Under the pieces are notes generated by a model. The model was not told the DNA's origin, ran no database searches, and was given only the letters and a program-made list of their open reading frames with translations. A DNA stretch of 64,000 nucleotides from CAYJLF01 sp964371055 (lineage in GTDB: Bacteria; Eisenbacteria; RBG-16-71-46; CAIMUX01). The position numbers and the translations under genes are program-made. This document shows, piece by piece, positions 49,397 to 58,396 of the stretch. Location of the stretch: the NCBI GenBank assembly GCA_964371055.1, contig CAYJLF010000014.1, positions 62,001 to 126,000 of the forward strand. The letters are read 5' to 3'. The stretch's first letter is position 1. Each line of letters begins with the position of its first letter.

Positions 49397-49459
49397 CGCC
49401 GCGGCGCTCCGGACTTCCCCGGCATCCGGCGCCCTCGACCGGAAAGAAGGAGAGACTCG

Positions 49460-49837
49460 ATGCGATGGTTCACCGCGCTGCCATTGGCCCTCCTGGTCTG
49501 CCTCGGCGCGTCGAACGCTTCCGCCGGCCGTATCTTCGGCGACATCAAGATGGATGGAAAGCCCCTGCCGGCGGGCATCACGCTGACCATCAGCGTCGTG
49601 CCCCCGGCGCACAACCCAGGCGCCGACCTGGAGTCCACGCCCATCGTGGCCGATTCCACGGTCACCGATGAGTTCGGGTCATACAAGCTCACCGTCAGGG
49701 AAGAGGGGAAGTGCATCCTGTCGCTCGTCTATGAGAAGCAGACCGCCGGCCTCGCGGTCTTCTCCTACCGGGACGCGACGCGGTACGATCTGATTCTCGA
49801 GACCCGGAACGGCACGCCCACCCTGCGCAGAAAGTGA
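49460..49837 (+). CDS. Small secreted protein, likely transthyretin-like beta-sandwich
   Basis: A 125-residue exported protein. A signal peptide (about 1-22, ending ASNASAG) is followed by about 100 residues with a carboxypeptidase-regulatory/transthyretin-like pattern: GDIKMDGKPLPAGITLTI, then TVTDEFGSYKLTV and a closing strand YDLIL. Such domains often sit on surface proteins as spacers. No catalytic motif is visible. It lies 63 bases after the M48 protease and 7 bases before the next gene, with AAGGAGAG upstream of its ATG, so the three probably share a transcript. Confidence 0.75.
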   Translation: MRWFTALPLALLVCLGASNASAGRIFGDIKMDGKPLPAGITLTISVVPPAHNPGADLESTPIVADSTVTDEFGSYKLTVREEGKCILSLVYEKQTAGLAVFSYRDATRYDLILETRNGTPTLRRK

Positions 49838-49844
49838 GTGCAAC

Positions 49845-50744
49845 ATGCGCGACGAGCCCGCCACCCGCCGGGACGGCTGGGACAAGATCGACATCCTCAT
49901 GCGGCCGCTGGGCGCGTTGCTGACGGCCGCCGCCATCACGGTTCTCGGATTCATCACCTCCAACGCCCTGAGCCAACGGCAGGCGCTCGACACGAACACC
50001 CGCCTCTATACCGAGCTGATGAGCCGGCGCGAGGAAGCGGAGAGCGCCCTCCGCAAGGACATGTGCGTATCCATCATCAACTCGTTCGTGAACCCGCGCG
50101 ATGCGGGACTCAGCGCCTCCGTGCTGAATCTGGAAATGCTCGCCTACAACTTCCATGAGTCGCTCAACCTCAAACCGCTGTTCACGGAGATGCGGCGGCG
50201 CGTGATTCGGGAGCGGGACGAGGCCGGGACGCCGGAGGCGCGGATGGAAGACGACGCCTACCTCGATCGGCTGGAGAGCATGGCGCGGCAGATCGTACGT
50301 CGCCAGATGGTCGTCCTGGAGGGCGTCGGCGCAAGATTCGACCGCGGCATCGATCTGACCGGAGATCCCGGCGGCACGAGCCTGGCTCCGGGAACACTCT
50401 CGCTCGGCGGCGACTCGACGACGTTCGCGATCGACATTCTGGACGTCGATCGGGAGAATCGAGAGATCCGGATCGGCCTCAACATCGAGACTCCGGATCC
50501 GGCGCTCGGCCGCCAGACGAGGGTGGCGACCTTCGGCGTCAGCTACTTCGACTTTCCGATGATCGACAACACGCGACTGGTCGGCGGCCAGCGCTGCTCG
50601 GTGGTGCTGAACAGCATCTCCGACCACTCCGCGGACATCACGCTGGTGCTCTTTCCCGGGACGTACGCCAGCCTGAAGGAGAAACCCTATTACAACGAGG
50701 TGATCGAGAACGTCCTGAACGCGAACCGGCGACTGGCGCCGTGA
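49845..50744 (+). CDS. Single-pass membrane protein of unknown function
   Basis: A 299-residue protein with one transmembrane helix near the N-terminus (PLGALLTAAAITVLGFI) and a large domain beyond it, mainly helical to about residue 160, then more beta-like. A Cys occurs early (KDMCVSIINSF). I recognise no family. It begins 7 bases after the previous gene stop, so the two are cotranscribed. It may act with the small exported protein, but nothing in the sequence names the role. Confidence 0.7.
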   Translation: MRDEPATRRDGWDKIDILMRPLGALLTAAAITVLGFITSNALSQRQALDTNTRLYTELMSRREEAESALRKDMCVSIINSFVNPRDAGLSASVLNLEMLAYNFHESLNLKPLFTEMRRRVIRERDEAGTPEARMEDDAYLDRLESMARQIVRRQMVVLEGVGARFDRGIDLTGDPGGTSLAPGTLSLGGDSTTFAIDILDVDRENREIRIGLNIETPDPALGRQTRVATFGVSYFDFPMIDNTRLVGGQRCSVVLNSISDHSADITLVLFPGTYASLKEKPYYNEVIENVLNANRRLAP

Positions 50745-50787
50745 GTGCGGCGGGTACTCCCGGCGTCCGGTGCGGTCCCGAAGAAGA

Positions 50788-50815
50788 GGCGGCCCGACCG
50801 TGAGGCCGGACCGCC
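50788..50815 (-). terminator. Intrinsic terminator of the 50862-51527 gene
   Basis: Read on the minus strand, a 12-bp stem with two G-U pairs (50815-50804 with 50799-50788) and a 4-base loop is followed by TCTTCTTC. It closely resembles the terminator at 974-1004, which also follows an SWG-tail gene. Confidence 0.65.
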
Positions 50816-50861
50816 CGAGGTTCGTCACCGGCGGAACCCGCCGGCGCGTGGGACACGTCCG

Positions 50862-51527
50862 TTACCGATAAAGGCTCTTGACGTTCCCCCAGCTCGTTTC
50901 CTCGGTCGGGGTGCCGCCGCAGGGCGTCACGCACGACCAGATCATGTAGTCGACCGCGCCGGAGTTGTTGACCGGATCGCAGGTGCTCGGAGTCCAGTAG
51001 GAGCGATTGTCCGGTCCGGCGTAGTCATCGCCGACGACTCCCCACACTCCCGGCTGCGGGCAGAGCATCACGACGTAGTCGGTGCCGCCCGGCACGCAGA
51101 TCGGGGTCAGGAACTCGACCTCCCACGTGCCACCGCCCGTGACGTTGACCGTCTCGGTGGTGGTGTTCGTCGGGTTGGCCATCTCATAGACGGTCACATC
51201 GACCATGCCCGGCCAGACCCAGAAATCTGAGTACCAACTCGCGCTCTGCACCTCGAAGTTTCCGCCCGCCGGTGCGGTGGAGACGACTCCCAGGAACTGA
51301 TGGTCGGTACCGCCCCAATAGCCGAGGGTCGGGCCTGAGCCCGGCGAGTCGTCAGAGCCGTCGTCATACCGTATCGTGATATCGCACGGGACTCTGGGAC
51401 CCCCGTCACCCGGCGGGACGATCTCGCCCCCCGGAGGAAGCGTCGTCCGGACGGCATCCGCCGCGGCCACGCTGGTGAGCGCGCCGAAGAAGACCAGCAC
51501 CACAAGTCCGACTAGCAACGTCTTCAT
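50862..51527 (-). CDS. Secreted protein of unknown function with C-terminal SWGxVKxxYR tail
   Basis: A 221-residue exported protein. The signal peptide is clear (MKTLLVGLVVLVFFGALTSV, cleavage after AAA), and GGAGG lies 7 bases before the ATG. The body is Gly, Asp, Thr and Trp rich with several Cys (VPCDIT, TPICVPGG, STCDPV, WSCVTPC), which suggests a disulfide-stabilised beta-sandwich. The tail EETSWGNVKSLYR matches the three other SWG-tail proteins. A terminator follows. No named domain is recognised. Confidence 0.82.
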   Translation of the reverse strand: MKTLLVGLVVLVFFGALTSVAAADAVRTTLPPGGEIVPPGDGGPRVPCDITIRYDDGSDDSPGSGPTLGYWGGTDHQFLGVVSTAPAGGNFEVQSASWYSDFWVWPGMVDVTVYEMANPTNTTTETVNVTGGGTWEVEFLTPICVPGGTDYVVMLCPQPGVWGVVGDDYAGPDNRSYWTPSTCDPVNNSGAVDYMIWSCVTPCGGTPTEETSWGNVKSLYR

Positions 51528-52028
51528 TCAGTGTCCTCCATTCATCCCATAGGTTGACACATTCACGAATCCCATGACGGCCTACGATCCGGCTCGTCAT
51601 GGTGACCTGAGGAACACCCGAGCTTACGCCCGTGCGCGAAAGGGTGGCTACCCTTCAATACTGCTGCAACCGAGAACCGAAACCTGCTACACACCCACCA
51701 CTCCCGCAGCGGTCCTAATTCTAGCTCTGGAGCGCACGCAAGGCAACTAAGATGGCCCCGATGACATGCTGACGAGACAGCTGGTCTTGACTCAGGGAAT
51801 CTCTGAGACTGTCTCGACCAATTACACATCGGTCTGGCGCCAAATGCGCGAGGAGAAGAAGGTCTTTGGCGAATCGCTAATAAGATTTCGGATACTTTAC
51901 TGTATACTTCCCCGTTTGGCAGGACGCCGGACGCGACGAAAGCCCCGGAGCCGAACCGGGCTGGGGTCGGCGGTGCGGACATCGCCGGAAGCCCATCGCA
52001 ACTCCCGACTCGAAAGAAGGAGCCGCCC
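51528..52028. other. Divergent intergenic region of lower GC
   Basis: A 501-base spacer between the 50862-51527 (minus) and 52029 (plus) genes, visibly richer in A and T than the surroundings near 51700-51920. It contains the tight dyad GAGACTGTCTC and a TATACT box near 51913 without a well-placed -35. It must hold two promoters. No ORF is convincing. Confidence 0.4.
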
Positions 52029-53537
52029 ATGGGAAGCACTCCGGGAACCTCGGTCGCGGGCCGTACGCTGCGTCTGACCGCGTCGATCGCGTTTGAGATC
52101 GCGGTCGTCCTTTTCGCCGCGGGATCTCTCTCCGGCCACGCGGATGCCTCCGGTCTTTGCGGGCCGTGGGATCTCGTTCCAACCCCCGACGTGGGGAACA
52201 GCGTCACCCGGCTGACAGCCGTGACCGCCCTTTCTCCCGCCGATGCCTGGTCCGTCGGTTACTGGCGCAGCGAGCCCAGCGGGAGGGGACCGCTCGCCAT
52301 ACGCTGGGACGGCTCCGTCTGGAGCCTCGCGGATCTACCCGGAACCGACCATCTCGGAACGTATCCCGAAACCGCCGGCGTCGACGCGGCCCCGAACGGC
52401 GACGTCTGGATCGCCGGAAGCGTTACGACGACCTACCCGGCGAACAATCTTCCGCTCGTCCTCCGCTGGCGCGAGGGCTCCTGGGACTACGTGGAGACGG
52501 TCGCCTTGCGACCGCAGACGGTCTACCCCTTCGCGGCGCGGGGTGGGTTTGCCTATGAAGTCGCGGCGATCGCGGCAGACGACGTCTGGGCGGTGGGACT
52601 GGCCAACGGTTTTGGCGATGCCGCGACGAGTTCGGTCCCGATGGCGCTGCACTGGGACGGCTCGAGTTGGACCGACGTCGATGTGCCGATCATCGCGAAC
52701 CGTCACCACGAACTGAACGACGTCGTGGCCATCGCCTCGGACGATGTCTGGGCCGTGGGCGACTACCGAAACATCGCGGGCACCTTCCGGGGCGTCACCT
52801 ATCATTGGGACGGACAGGAGTGGTCCCACATCTACAGTCCGATCGAGGATGTCTCGCAGAGCGGTCTGGAGGACATCGCCGCCACGGGACCGAACGACGT
52901 GTGGGCGATCGGCGGCGCCGACGGAATCGTCATCCTGATGCACTGGGACGGTTCCCAATGGAGCCTGGCCGAGCCTCCGCCCAACTCCGGGGGCTCACTG
53001 ATCGCGGTCGGTCCGAACGACCTGTGGGCCTCAGGCTGGAACGGGTTCTGGCACTGGGACGGCACAAGCTGGACGGAGGTCCCCGCATCCGTACCAGGCG
53101 CAAGCTTTGTGATCCGAAGCGGTGGCATGGAGATCGTCGGCGATTGCGACATCTGGTGCATGGGATTTTCGACCTTAGCGGATGGAATCACGAGCTCCAC
53201 GCTGGCCGAGAGGCTCCATCTCGCGCCCGCCTCCGTGGACGCAACGACGGGGACAGCAGCCACGATGACCTTCCCGAATCCCTACCGACCGGGAGACGAG
53301 ATCCGGCTCGAGCTGCCGGCGACGGAGGCGGCCGCCCTGACCGTGCACGACATCCGAGGCGGAGTTGTCCGCCGGCTCGACCTCGGATTCACGAGAGAGG
53401 GCGGAACTCGATCCATGCGATGGGATGGCCGGAGGGAGTCAGGAGGAGGAGTCGCTGCCGGGGTCTACTTCCTCCGGCTCGAGACGAGCGCCCTCACGAT
53501 CCACCGGAAGCTCCTTCTCCTGGGTCCAGGCAGATAG
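52029..53537 (+). CDS. Secreted beta-propeller protein with FlgD-Ig-like C-terminal domain
   Basis: A 502-residue exported protein. The start at 52029 has AAGGAG 6 bases upstream. The signal segment is about 15-40. The middle consists of six or seven short repeats built on D-D-V-W-A-V-G and HWDGSxW (for example ADDVWAVGLANGF, HWDGSSWTDVD, PNDVWAIGGAD, HWDGSQWSLAE), the pattern of a small beta-propeller. Residues from about 415 are a FlgD-Ig-like domain (FPNPYRPGDEIRLEL, WDGRRESGGGVAAGVYFLR). No catalytic site is visible; binding or display is likely. Confidence 0.85.
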   Translation: MGSTPGTSVAGRTLRLTASIAFEIAVVLFAAGSLSGHADASGLCGPWDLVPTPDVGNSVTRLTAVTALSPADAWSVGYWRSEPSGRGPLAIRWDGSVWSLADLPGTDHLGTYPETAGVDAAPNGDVWIAGSVTTTYPANNLPLVLRWREGSWDYVETVALRPQTVYPFAARGGFAYEVAAIAADDVWAVGLANGFGDAATSSVPMALHWDGSSWTDVDVPIIANRHHELNDVVAIASDDVWAVGDYRNIAGTFRGVTYHWDGQEWSHIYSPIEDVSQSGLEDIAATGPNDVWAIGGADGIVILMHWDGSQWSLAEPPPNSGGSLIAVGPNDLWASGWNGFWHWDGTSWTEVPASVPGASFVIRSGGMEIVGDCDIWCMGFSTLADGITSSTLAERLHLAPASVDATTGTAATMTFPNPYRPGDEIRLELPATEAAALTVHDIRGGVVRRLDLGFTREGGTRSMRWDGRRESGGGVAAGVYFLRLETSALTIHRKLLLLGPGR

Positions 53538-53614
53538 AGATAAACAACGGCGGCCGTGGACGCGACGCAGTCGACTCGTGGCGGAATCCGGGGGGACCGC
53601 TCTGGACGTCGGCG

Positions 53615-54136
53615 TCAGCGTCGACTTCTCCGTTCCAACTCCACGTCCAGGGACTTCAGTCGCTCAAGCCTCTCCAGCAGCTCCTTAGCCTCCCGGGACA
53701 ACGCCTCGTTTTCCGAGCTGAGAGAGAGGTTCTGGATCTTCAGGTCGTGGTTGGCGCGCAGCAGCGCGTTCCTTGATTCCATCAGACCGAGGAGAGCCAC
53801 CGCCTGCCTGGTCCAAACGCTCGCCGGAAACTCATCGCGCAGGCGCTCCAGCATCGGTCGGGCGGAGTCCGGTTCGTCTTTCTCCGCCTCGAACCTCAGG
53901 CGGAGCAGGGCAAGCTGAAAGAGCGCCTCATCCGTCACCCCGGGCACCGCGGTCTCCTCGCAGATCGTCGCGAGCATATTGCCCGCCTCCGTGACGTCGC
54001 CCGCTTCGAGTATCCGGACGGCCGCGCTCAGCTTCTGCCGCTGAAGTTCGCTATACGGCATCCCGGCCGGCGGCCGCGACGACGCGCAACCGGTCACCGC
54101 GATCGCCAGCCACAGGAAACTCGTCATCTGCCTCAT
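53615..54136 (-). CDS. Small lipoprotein with helical/TPR-like region and C-terminal coiled coil
   Basis: A 173-residue predicted lipoprotein (lipobox AIAVTGC near residue 16). The middle is helical, with a TPR-like flavour (AAVRILEAGDVTEAGNMLA). The C-terminus is a strong coiled coil (SSENEALSREAKELLERLE). The start at 54136 overlaps the stop of the GGDEF gene (ATGA), so it is translationally coupled to it. It might be a periplasmic partner or scaffold for that signalling protein, but no such link is proven. No known family. Confidence 0.78.
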   Translation of the reverse strand: MRQMTSFLWLAIAVTGCASSRPPAGMPYSELQRQKLSAAVRILEAGDVTEAGNMLATICEETAVPGVTDEALFQLALLRLRFEAEKDEPDSARPMLERLRDEFPASVWTRQAVALLGLMESRNALLRANHDLKIQNLSLSSENEALSREAKELLERLERLKSLDVELERRSRR

Positions 54137-55449
54137 CGGTTGGCCCTGCGCCGGTTCACCAGGTAGTTGCTCCCCGGCGAACCTTTGACGAAGTCCTTGA
54201 TTTCCGCGGCCGCCCGGGCGATCTCGATCGCTGAGTCGAATTCTCCCTTCTGGCAGAGCAGTACGGCGATGGAAATGGTCATGATCGGAAACGTTCGTGG
54301 CACCCCGTAACGGTCCACGCCGGACGTGGACCCCTTGGCCAGGTCTTCCGGGGAGTAGTGCGCGGTGATCATCTCGCTGAACGCGCTGATGACGCCGTCG
54401 CACACCGGCGGAATCCGGTCCGGCGCCACGATCATCACGAAGTCGTCTCCCCCCACATGGCCGACAAAGGCATTGTCGCCACCCTGCCGCTGCACCACGT
54501 CGAAGATGATCTCCCCCGCGGACCTGATCACCTCGTTACCCTTGATGTATCCATACCGGTCATTGTAGGCCTTGAAGTTGTCCAGGTCGGCGTAGCAGAC
54601 GGCGAAGGACTCGTCGGCGTTGACTCGCCTGAGGATGGCCCTTTCGATGGCGATGTTGCCGGGAAGCCTGGTGAGCGGGCTGGCATCGAGGCTCAATTGC
54701 TCGAGCAACTTCAGCCGGGCCGCCATGTCGGTGAAGTCCTTCGCCAGGTCACCTATCTCGTTTCCGGCCGGGATCTGCGGATCGTGGTCGAAGTCACCCT
54801 CGGCAATCTTCTGGGTCGCCTGCTTCAGCTTGCGGATCGAACGTGAAATCGTGTAGACGAGAAAGCCCGCCACGCTGATGGCCACCAGGAATCCTGTGGT
54901 GGAGAGAATGAGGATCCAGCGGGTGGTCGTCCTCTCCCGGTAATCAGCCGCCTCGAGCCTCGCCTCCAGGCGCTGCTGCTGGGCCGCCTCCACGCTGTCG
55001 ATGGCGTCGAGGACCCTCCGCGCCGCCGGCGCGAGAGCCGTGTCGCCGGTCATCGAGCCCTGGAACAGCTGCCCTGCCGTCATCCGGTAGTCCTGGTAGA
55101 GCAGGGACAGGTGTTCCAGATTCCGCCCCGGTTCCCGCTGCCGCATCTGGTCGAGGAGGGCCAGGAATTCGGCTTCCCGTCGGCGAAAGAGCTCGGCGAA
55201 CTCCGACTCCTTGAGGATGGCGTAGGTGCCGGCATAGCGCTGCTGGGCCAGGAGCGACTCGTGCATCTGCGCAGACATGTTGATGAGGACCAGATCGCTA
55301 CGGGCGATCTCGCGGGCGGAGGTATGCAGGGAGCTGAGCCCCATGACGGCATAGACCAAAGCGCCCATGGTGAAGAACGCCATGGCGGCGTAGCTCATGA
55401 GGAGCTTCTGGACGAGAGTAAACGTCGTCCTGCGCTGGCCGTCAGTCAT
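54133..55449 (-). CDS. HAMP-GGDEF membrane signalling protein with variant GGDDF motif
   Basis: A 438-residue protein. TM1 (about 15-37) and TM2 (about 178-200) flank a helical periplasmic domain like 4HB_MCP sensors. A HAMP domain and then a GGDEF-type domain follow. The active-site loop reads VGGDDFV rather than GGDEF, and LTRLPGNIAIE replaces the usual LTGLPNR. Asp for Glu may keep or weaken diguanylate cyclase activity. No RxxD inhibitory site precedes the loop. The start at 55449 is chosen for the membrane topology; the ribosome site is weak. It is coupled to the downstream lipoprotein gene. Confidence 0.82.
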   Translation of the reverse strand: MTDGQRRTTFTLVQKLLMSYAAMAFFTMGALVYAVMGLSSLHTSAREIARSDLVLINMSAQMHESLLAQQRYAGTYAILKESEFAELFRRREAEFLALLDQMRQREPGRNLEHLSLLYQDYRMTAGQLFQGSMTGDTALAPAARRVLDAIDSVEAAQQQRLEARLEAADYRERTTTRWILILSTTGFLVAISVAGFLVYTISRSIRKLKQATQKIAEGDFDHDPQIPAGNEIGDLAKDFTDMAARLKLLEQLSLDASPLTRLPGNIAIERAILRRVNADESFAVCYADLDNFKAYNDRYGYIKGNEVIRSAGEIIFDVVQRQGGDNAFVGHVGGDDFVMIVAPDRIPPVCDGVISAFSEMITAHYSPEDLAKGSTSGVDRYGVPRTFPIMTISIAVLLCQKGEFDSAIEIARAAAEIKDFVKGSPGSNYLVNRRRANR

Positions 55450-55633
55450 CGACTCGCTTCGGGGGTTGCGTTTTCCGGTTCCATCCTGATGTACGCCGCG
55501 AAAACCCGGTACCCTGCTTCCGTGCTGAGCCGCCGTCCGCCCATGATACGGCCTGTTGCCCGGTAAGCACACCCCTAAGCTGACGTCTCCGATCGCCTTC
55601 CCCGGAGCCGCCCCGGCCGGATCGCCAAGCCGC

Positions 55634-57532
55634 TCAGTGCCCGGCCCCGCCCGCCCCCCCCGGTGTCCTCAAGGTCGGCGAGGGCCACTTCAGCCTGGCC
55701 AGGGCCGCACGCTTGGCCCGGAGAAGAGGGTTGGCTCGACCGACGGCGGCGATCGCCTCATCGACGACCTTGCGCGCGATGTCCGGCCGCCCGACCCGGA
55801 CCAAGGTGTCGGCCACGGCGATCACCGTGGAGGCATCCCCCCGAAAACGTCGGCCGGCCCGCGCGAGAGTCTCCGTGGCGAAATCCGGACGGTCGGCGCG
55901 GAGGGCGGACGCGGCCAGTCCGAAGTAGGCGGCGGAGAGGCCGTCGTCGTGCCGGATCGCGTCGCGGAAGCTCTTCGCCGCCTCCTCGAATCTCCCCTCC
56001 GCCAGGAGCGCCTGCCCCGCCTGGAAGAAGGTGTTCGCCACGATCCGTTCGGAGCTGGCTGCCAACCGCTCACGAGAGTCGGGAAGTCCGAGCACCCGTC
56101 CCCTCTCCTTCGGAGGGAATCCCCACACGGCGAGCGAGTCCGAAGCGGCCGGGCGCGAGGCCGCGGCGGTGATGTATCCGAGGCTCCGGAGGCGTTCCCT
56201 CTGCTCGGCGCTCAGATCGAGAGAGGCCGCGTGGTTGAGCTTCACACGGGCCGCATCCAACGCCGTGGCGTCCATGCGGCGGAGGAGGGAGTCGCGCACG
56301 GCGGGAAGCTCCCCGGCAATGTTTCTGGTCTCCCTCGGATCATGGCGGAGATCGTAGAGCTCGCACGCCGCACCGTCGATCAGCTTCCAGTCATCCGTTC
56401 GCAGACCACGGAGCTCGCACCAGTTGCTCGCCATGCGTGGGCGGAAGGTCTCGAGGTAGGCGATCCGCCCCCGCGGGTCGCCGTCGCCTCCCGACCGAAG
56501 CAGCCCCGGGAGAGGTTCTCCGGCGCATCCATCGGGCAACTCCAGTCCCTGGAGCTGACAGATCGTCGGCAGGATATCGACGGTGCGCACCACTTCGCGC
56601 ACGCGTTTTCCGCGCGCTACGCCCCTCCCCTTCACGATCAACGGCACTCTCGTCGTCTCGTCGAAGAGGAGATCCCCGTGGTAGAACTCACCGTGGTCCC
56701 CGAGGCCCTCGCCGTGATCGGCCACAACGATGACCAGCAGATCCGACTCCCGGGACATTTCCTGCACGTCATGGAGCAGGCGCCCCACCTCCGCATCGAG
56801 GTAGGCGATCTCTCCGCCGTAGGGATCCTGCCGGTACCGGGCGTCGAACGGCGCCGGCGGGTCGTAGGGCAGATGCGGATCGAAGAGGTGCACCAGGAGG
56901 AAGGTGTTTTCCTCTCTCCGATCTTTGAGCCAGCTCAGGCTCCGATCGACGGTCACGGCGGCCCGCCGTTCGATCCCCTGGATCCGCTCGCGCATCGGCG
57001 CGATCAGAGGGTGCTGGGGCACGTACGGGACCGAGACATCGTCGTCGTAGATGGTGAAACCCTGGTCGAGCTCATGCCGGCCGGACAGGACCGCGGCGGA
57101 GACGAAGGCGCCCGTGGTCCAGCCGGCGTCCCGGAAACACTCGGCCAGGGTGGTCCATCGCTCATCCAGCCGGAACGGGCCGTTGTCCCGGATGCCGTGC
57201 TGGACCGGATAGGCCCCGGTCAGGATCGACGCGATCGCGGGCAGCGTGACCGGCGCCGCGGTCGCCACGTTTTCATAGAGCGTTCCCTCGAGCGCCAGCC
57301 GGTCGAGGCATGGGGTCTGGATCGCCGTGTTCCCATAGCAGCCGAGGTGATCGGCCCGCAGCGTGTCCACGATGATCATCACCGCAATCTGACGGCGCGG
57401 CCCCCCGCAGGAGAGGAGGAGGAACGCCCCGAGAATCAAGAGCGGAAGAAGTAGAAGCCTGGTCGGAAGGAAGACCGCACCACAAAGAGGCCTCCCCCCA
57501 AGGGGAGGCCTCGCCCCCGTACTGCACTGCAT
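55634..57532 (-). CDS. Sulfatase-fold lipoprotein with C-terminal TPR-like region, Thr at the nucleophile position
   Basis: A 632-residue protein from ATG 57532; GTG 57601 is an alternative and neither has a strong Shine-Dalgarno. A long hydrophobic segment ends in LLLSC, a lipobox. The alkaline-phosphatase-superfamily core has MIIVDTLRADHLGCYG and VVADHGEGLGDHGEF. The nucleophile region is VTLPAIASILTG, with Thr and Ile where sulfatases have Cys/Ser and Arg. The last 150 residues are TPR-like (GQALLAEGRFEEAAKSFRDA). It shares the Thr substitution with 18759-20408. A perfect hairpin lies within the first codons. Confidence 0.82.
   Translation of the reverse strand: MQCSTGARPPLGGRPLCGAVFLPTRLLLLPLLILGAFLLLSCGGPRRQIAVMIIVDTLRADHLGCYGNTAIQTPCLDRLALEGTLYENVATAAPVTLPAIASILTGAYPVQHGIRDNGPFRLDERWTTLAECFRDAGWTTGAFVSAAVLSGRHELDQGFTIYDDDVSVPYVPQHPLIAPMRERIQGIERRAAVTVDRSLSWLKDRREENTFLLVHLFDPHLPYDPPAPFDARYRQDPYGGEIAYLDAEVGRLLHDVQEMSRESDLLVIVVADHGEGLGDHGEFYHGDLLFDETTRVPLIVKGRGVARGKRVREVVRTVDILPTICQLQGLELPDGCAGEPLPGLLRSGGDGDPRGRIAYLETFRPRMASNWCELRGLRTDDWKLIDGAACELYDLRHDPRETRNIAGELPAVRDSLLRRMDATALDAARVKLNHAASLDLSAEQRERLRSLGYITAAASRPAASDSLAVWGFPPKERGRVLGLPDSRERLAASSERIVANTFFQAGQALLAEGRFEEAAKSFRDAIRHDDGLSAAYFGLAASALRADRPDFATETLARAGRRFRGDASTVIAVADTLVRVGRPDIARKVVDEAIAAVGRANPLLRAKRAALARLKWPSPTLRTPGGAGGAGH
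57487..57512 (-). terminator. Perfect 11-bp hairpin near the 5' end of the sulfatase-TPR gene
   Basis: GAGGCCTCCCC pairs perfectly with GGGGAGGCCTC across a 4-base loop. On the minus strand TTTGTG follows directly. It lies 20 bases into the chosen coding sequence and 216 bases after the OmpA gene stop on the same strand. It could be the OmpA terminator, an attenuator, or a translation-controlling structure. Confidence 0.45.
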
Positions 57533-57727
57533 CGCAAGCCCAATCCCCGGCCCGTCGCGCCGGTCCGTCCCCACCCAACCCTTGGACCGAGTATGGGCCA
57601 CAAAGGGCTGTCGGACAAGCAGTTTCCTCGACGGGCTGGCTCCCGGCCGGCGGCCCGCGAGCGGAGGCGCCGTACTTCCGTCCGATCGGCGTTACAGACG
57701 CGACGGGCCGAGTTCTTCAGCGCCCTG

Positions 57728-58396
57728 TCAGTTGAGTCGACCGTCCTCTGCGGCTTTCTTCATCTTCTCGTTCGCGAAGATGGCGACCTCAACTCGTCGG
57801 TTCTGCCGACGGCCGTCTTCCGTTTCGTTCGAAGCGATCGGATTGGTCTCGCCCAGGCCGACGGTGCTGATCCGAGAGCCTGCGATACCCAGGGACTTCT
57901 GATAGCCGGCCACAGCCTCGGCGCGGCGCTCGGACAGCACCTGGTTGTGGTCGTCGGAGCCAGTGTTGTCGGTGTCTCCTTCAATAAGGATATTGGTGTC
58001 CTGGTACTTGTCGAGGATCTTCACCAGGCTCTCGATATTTACCCGCGCCGCGGGCTGGAGCTGATAGGAGTCGATGTCGAAGAGGATCCCGGAATCGAAC
58101 GTGATCTTGATTCCCTCGCCCACGCGCTCGACGCTGGCGTTCTGCAGGTCCCGTCTCATCTCCTCCGCCTGCTGGTCCATGTGGCGGCCGATCAACACGC
58201 CGGCCGTTCCACCGACGGCGGCTCCGATGATCGCGCCGAGGGCAGTGTTTCCCTGCGCCCGGCCGATGAGGCCACCGGCGACTCCTCCGGCTCCCGCCCC
58301 GATCGCCCCCCCTTTCGCCTTGTTGCTCCAGCCGCAACCGGTGGCCGCGGCGAAGAGCAACGCCGTGCAGGACAATAAAACCATGAAGGTCTTCAT
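57728..58396 (-). CDS. OmpA-family peptidoglycan-binding lipoprotein with glycine-zipper segment
   Basis: A 222-residue lipoprotein (lipobox AAATGC near residue 21). A Gly/Ala-rich glycine-zipper segment (GGAIGAGAGGVAGGLIG) is followed by an OmpA C-like domain: ITFDSGILFDIDSYQL, then IEGDTDNTGSDDHNQVLSER and GLGETNPIASN, with the Asp and Arg positions used to bind diaminopimelate in peptidoglycan. This is the YiaD-like architecture, anchoring the outer membrane to the wall. AAGGAGA precedes the ATG. Confidence 0.93.
   Translation of the reverse strand: MKTFMVLLSCTALLFAAATGCGWSNKAKGGAIGAGAGGVAGGLIGRAQGNTALGAIIGAAVGGTAGVLIGRHMDQQAEEMRRDLQNASVERVGEGIKITFDSGILFDIDSYQLQPAARVNIESLVKILDKYQDTNILIEGDTDNTGSDDHNQVLSERRAEAVAGYQKSLGIAGSRISTVGLGETNPIASNETEDGRRQNRRVEVAIFANEKMKKAAEDGRLN

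Noticed and set aside
55556..57454. A 632-codon open frame on the plus strand
   Set aside because: Antisense shadow of the sulfatase-TPR gene.
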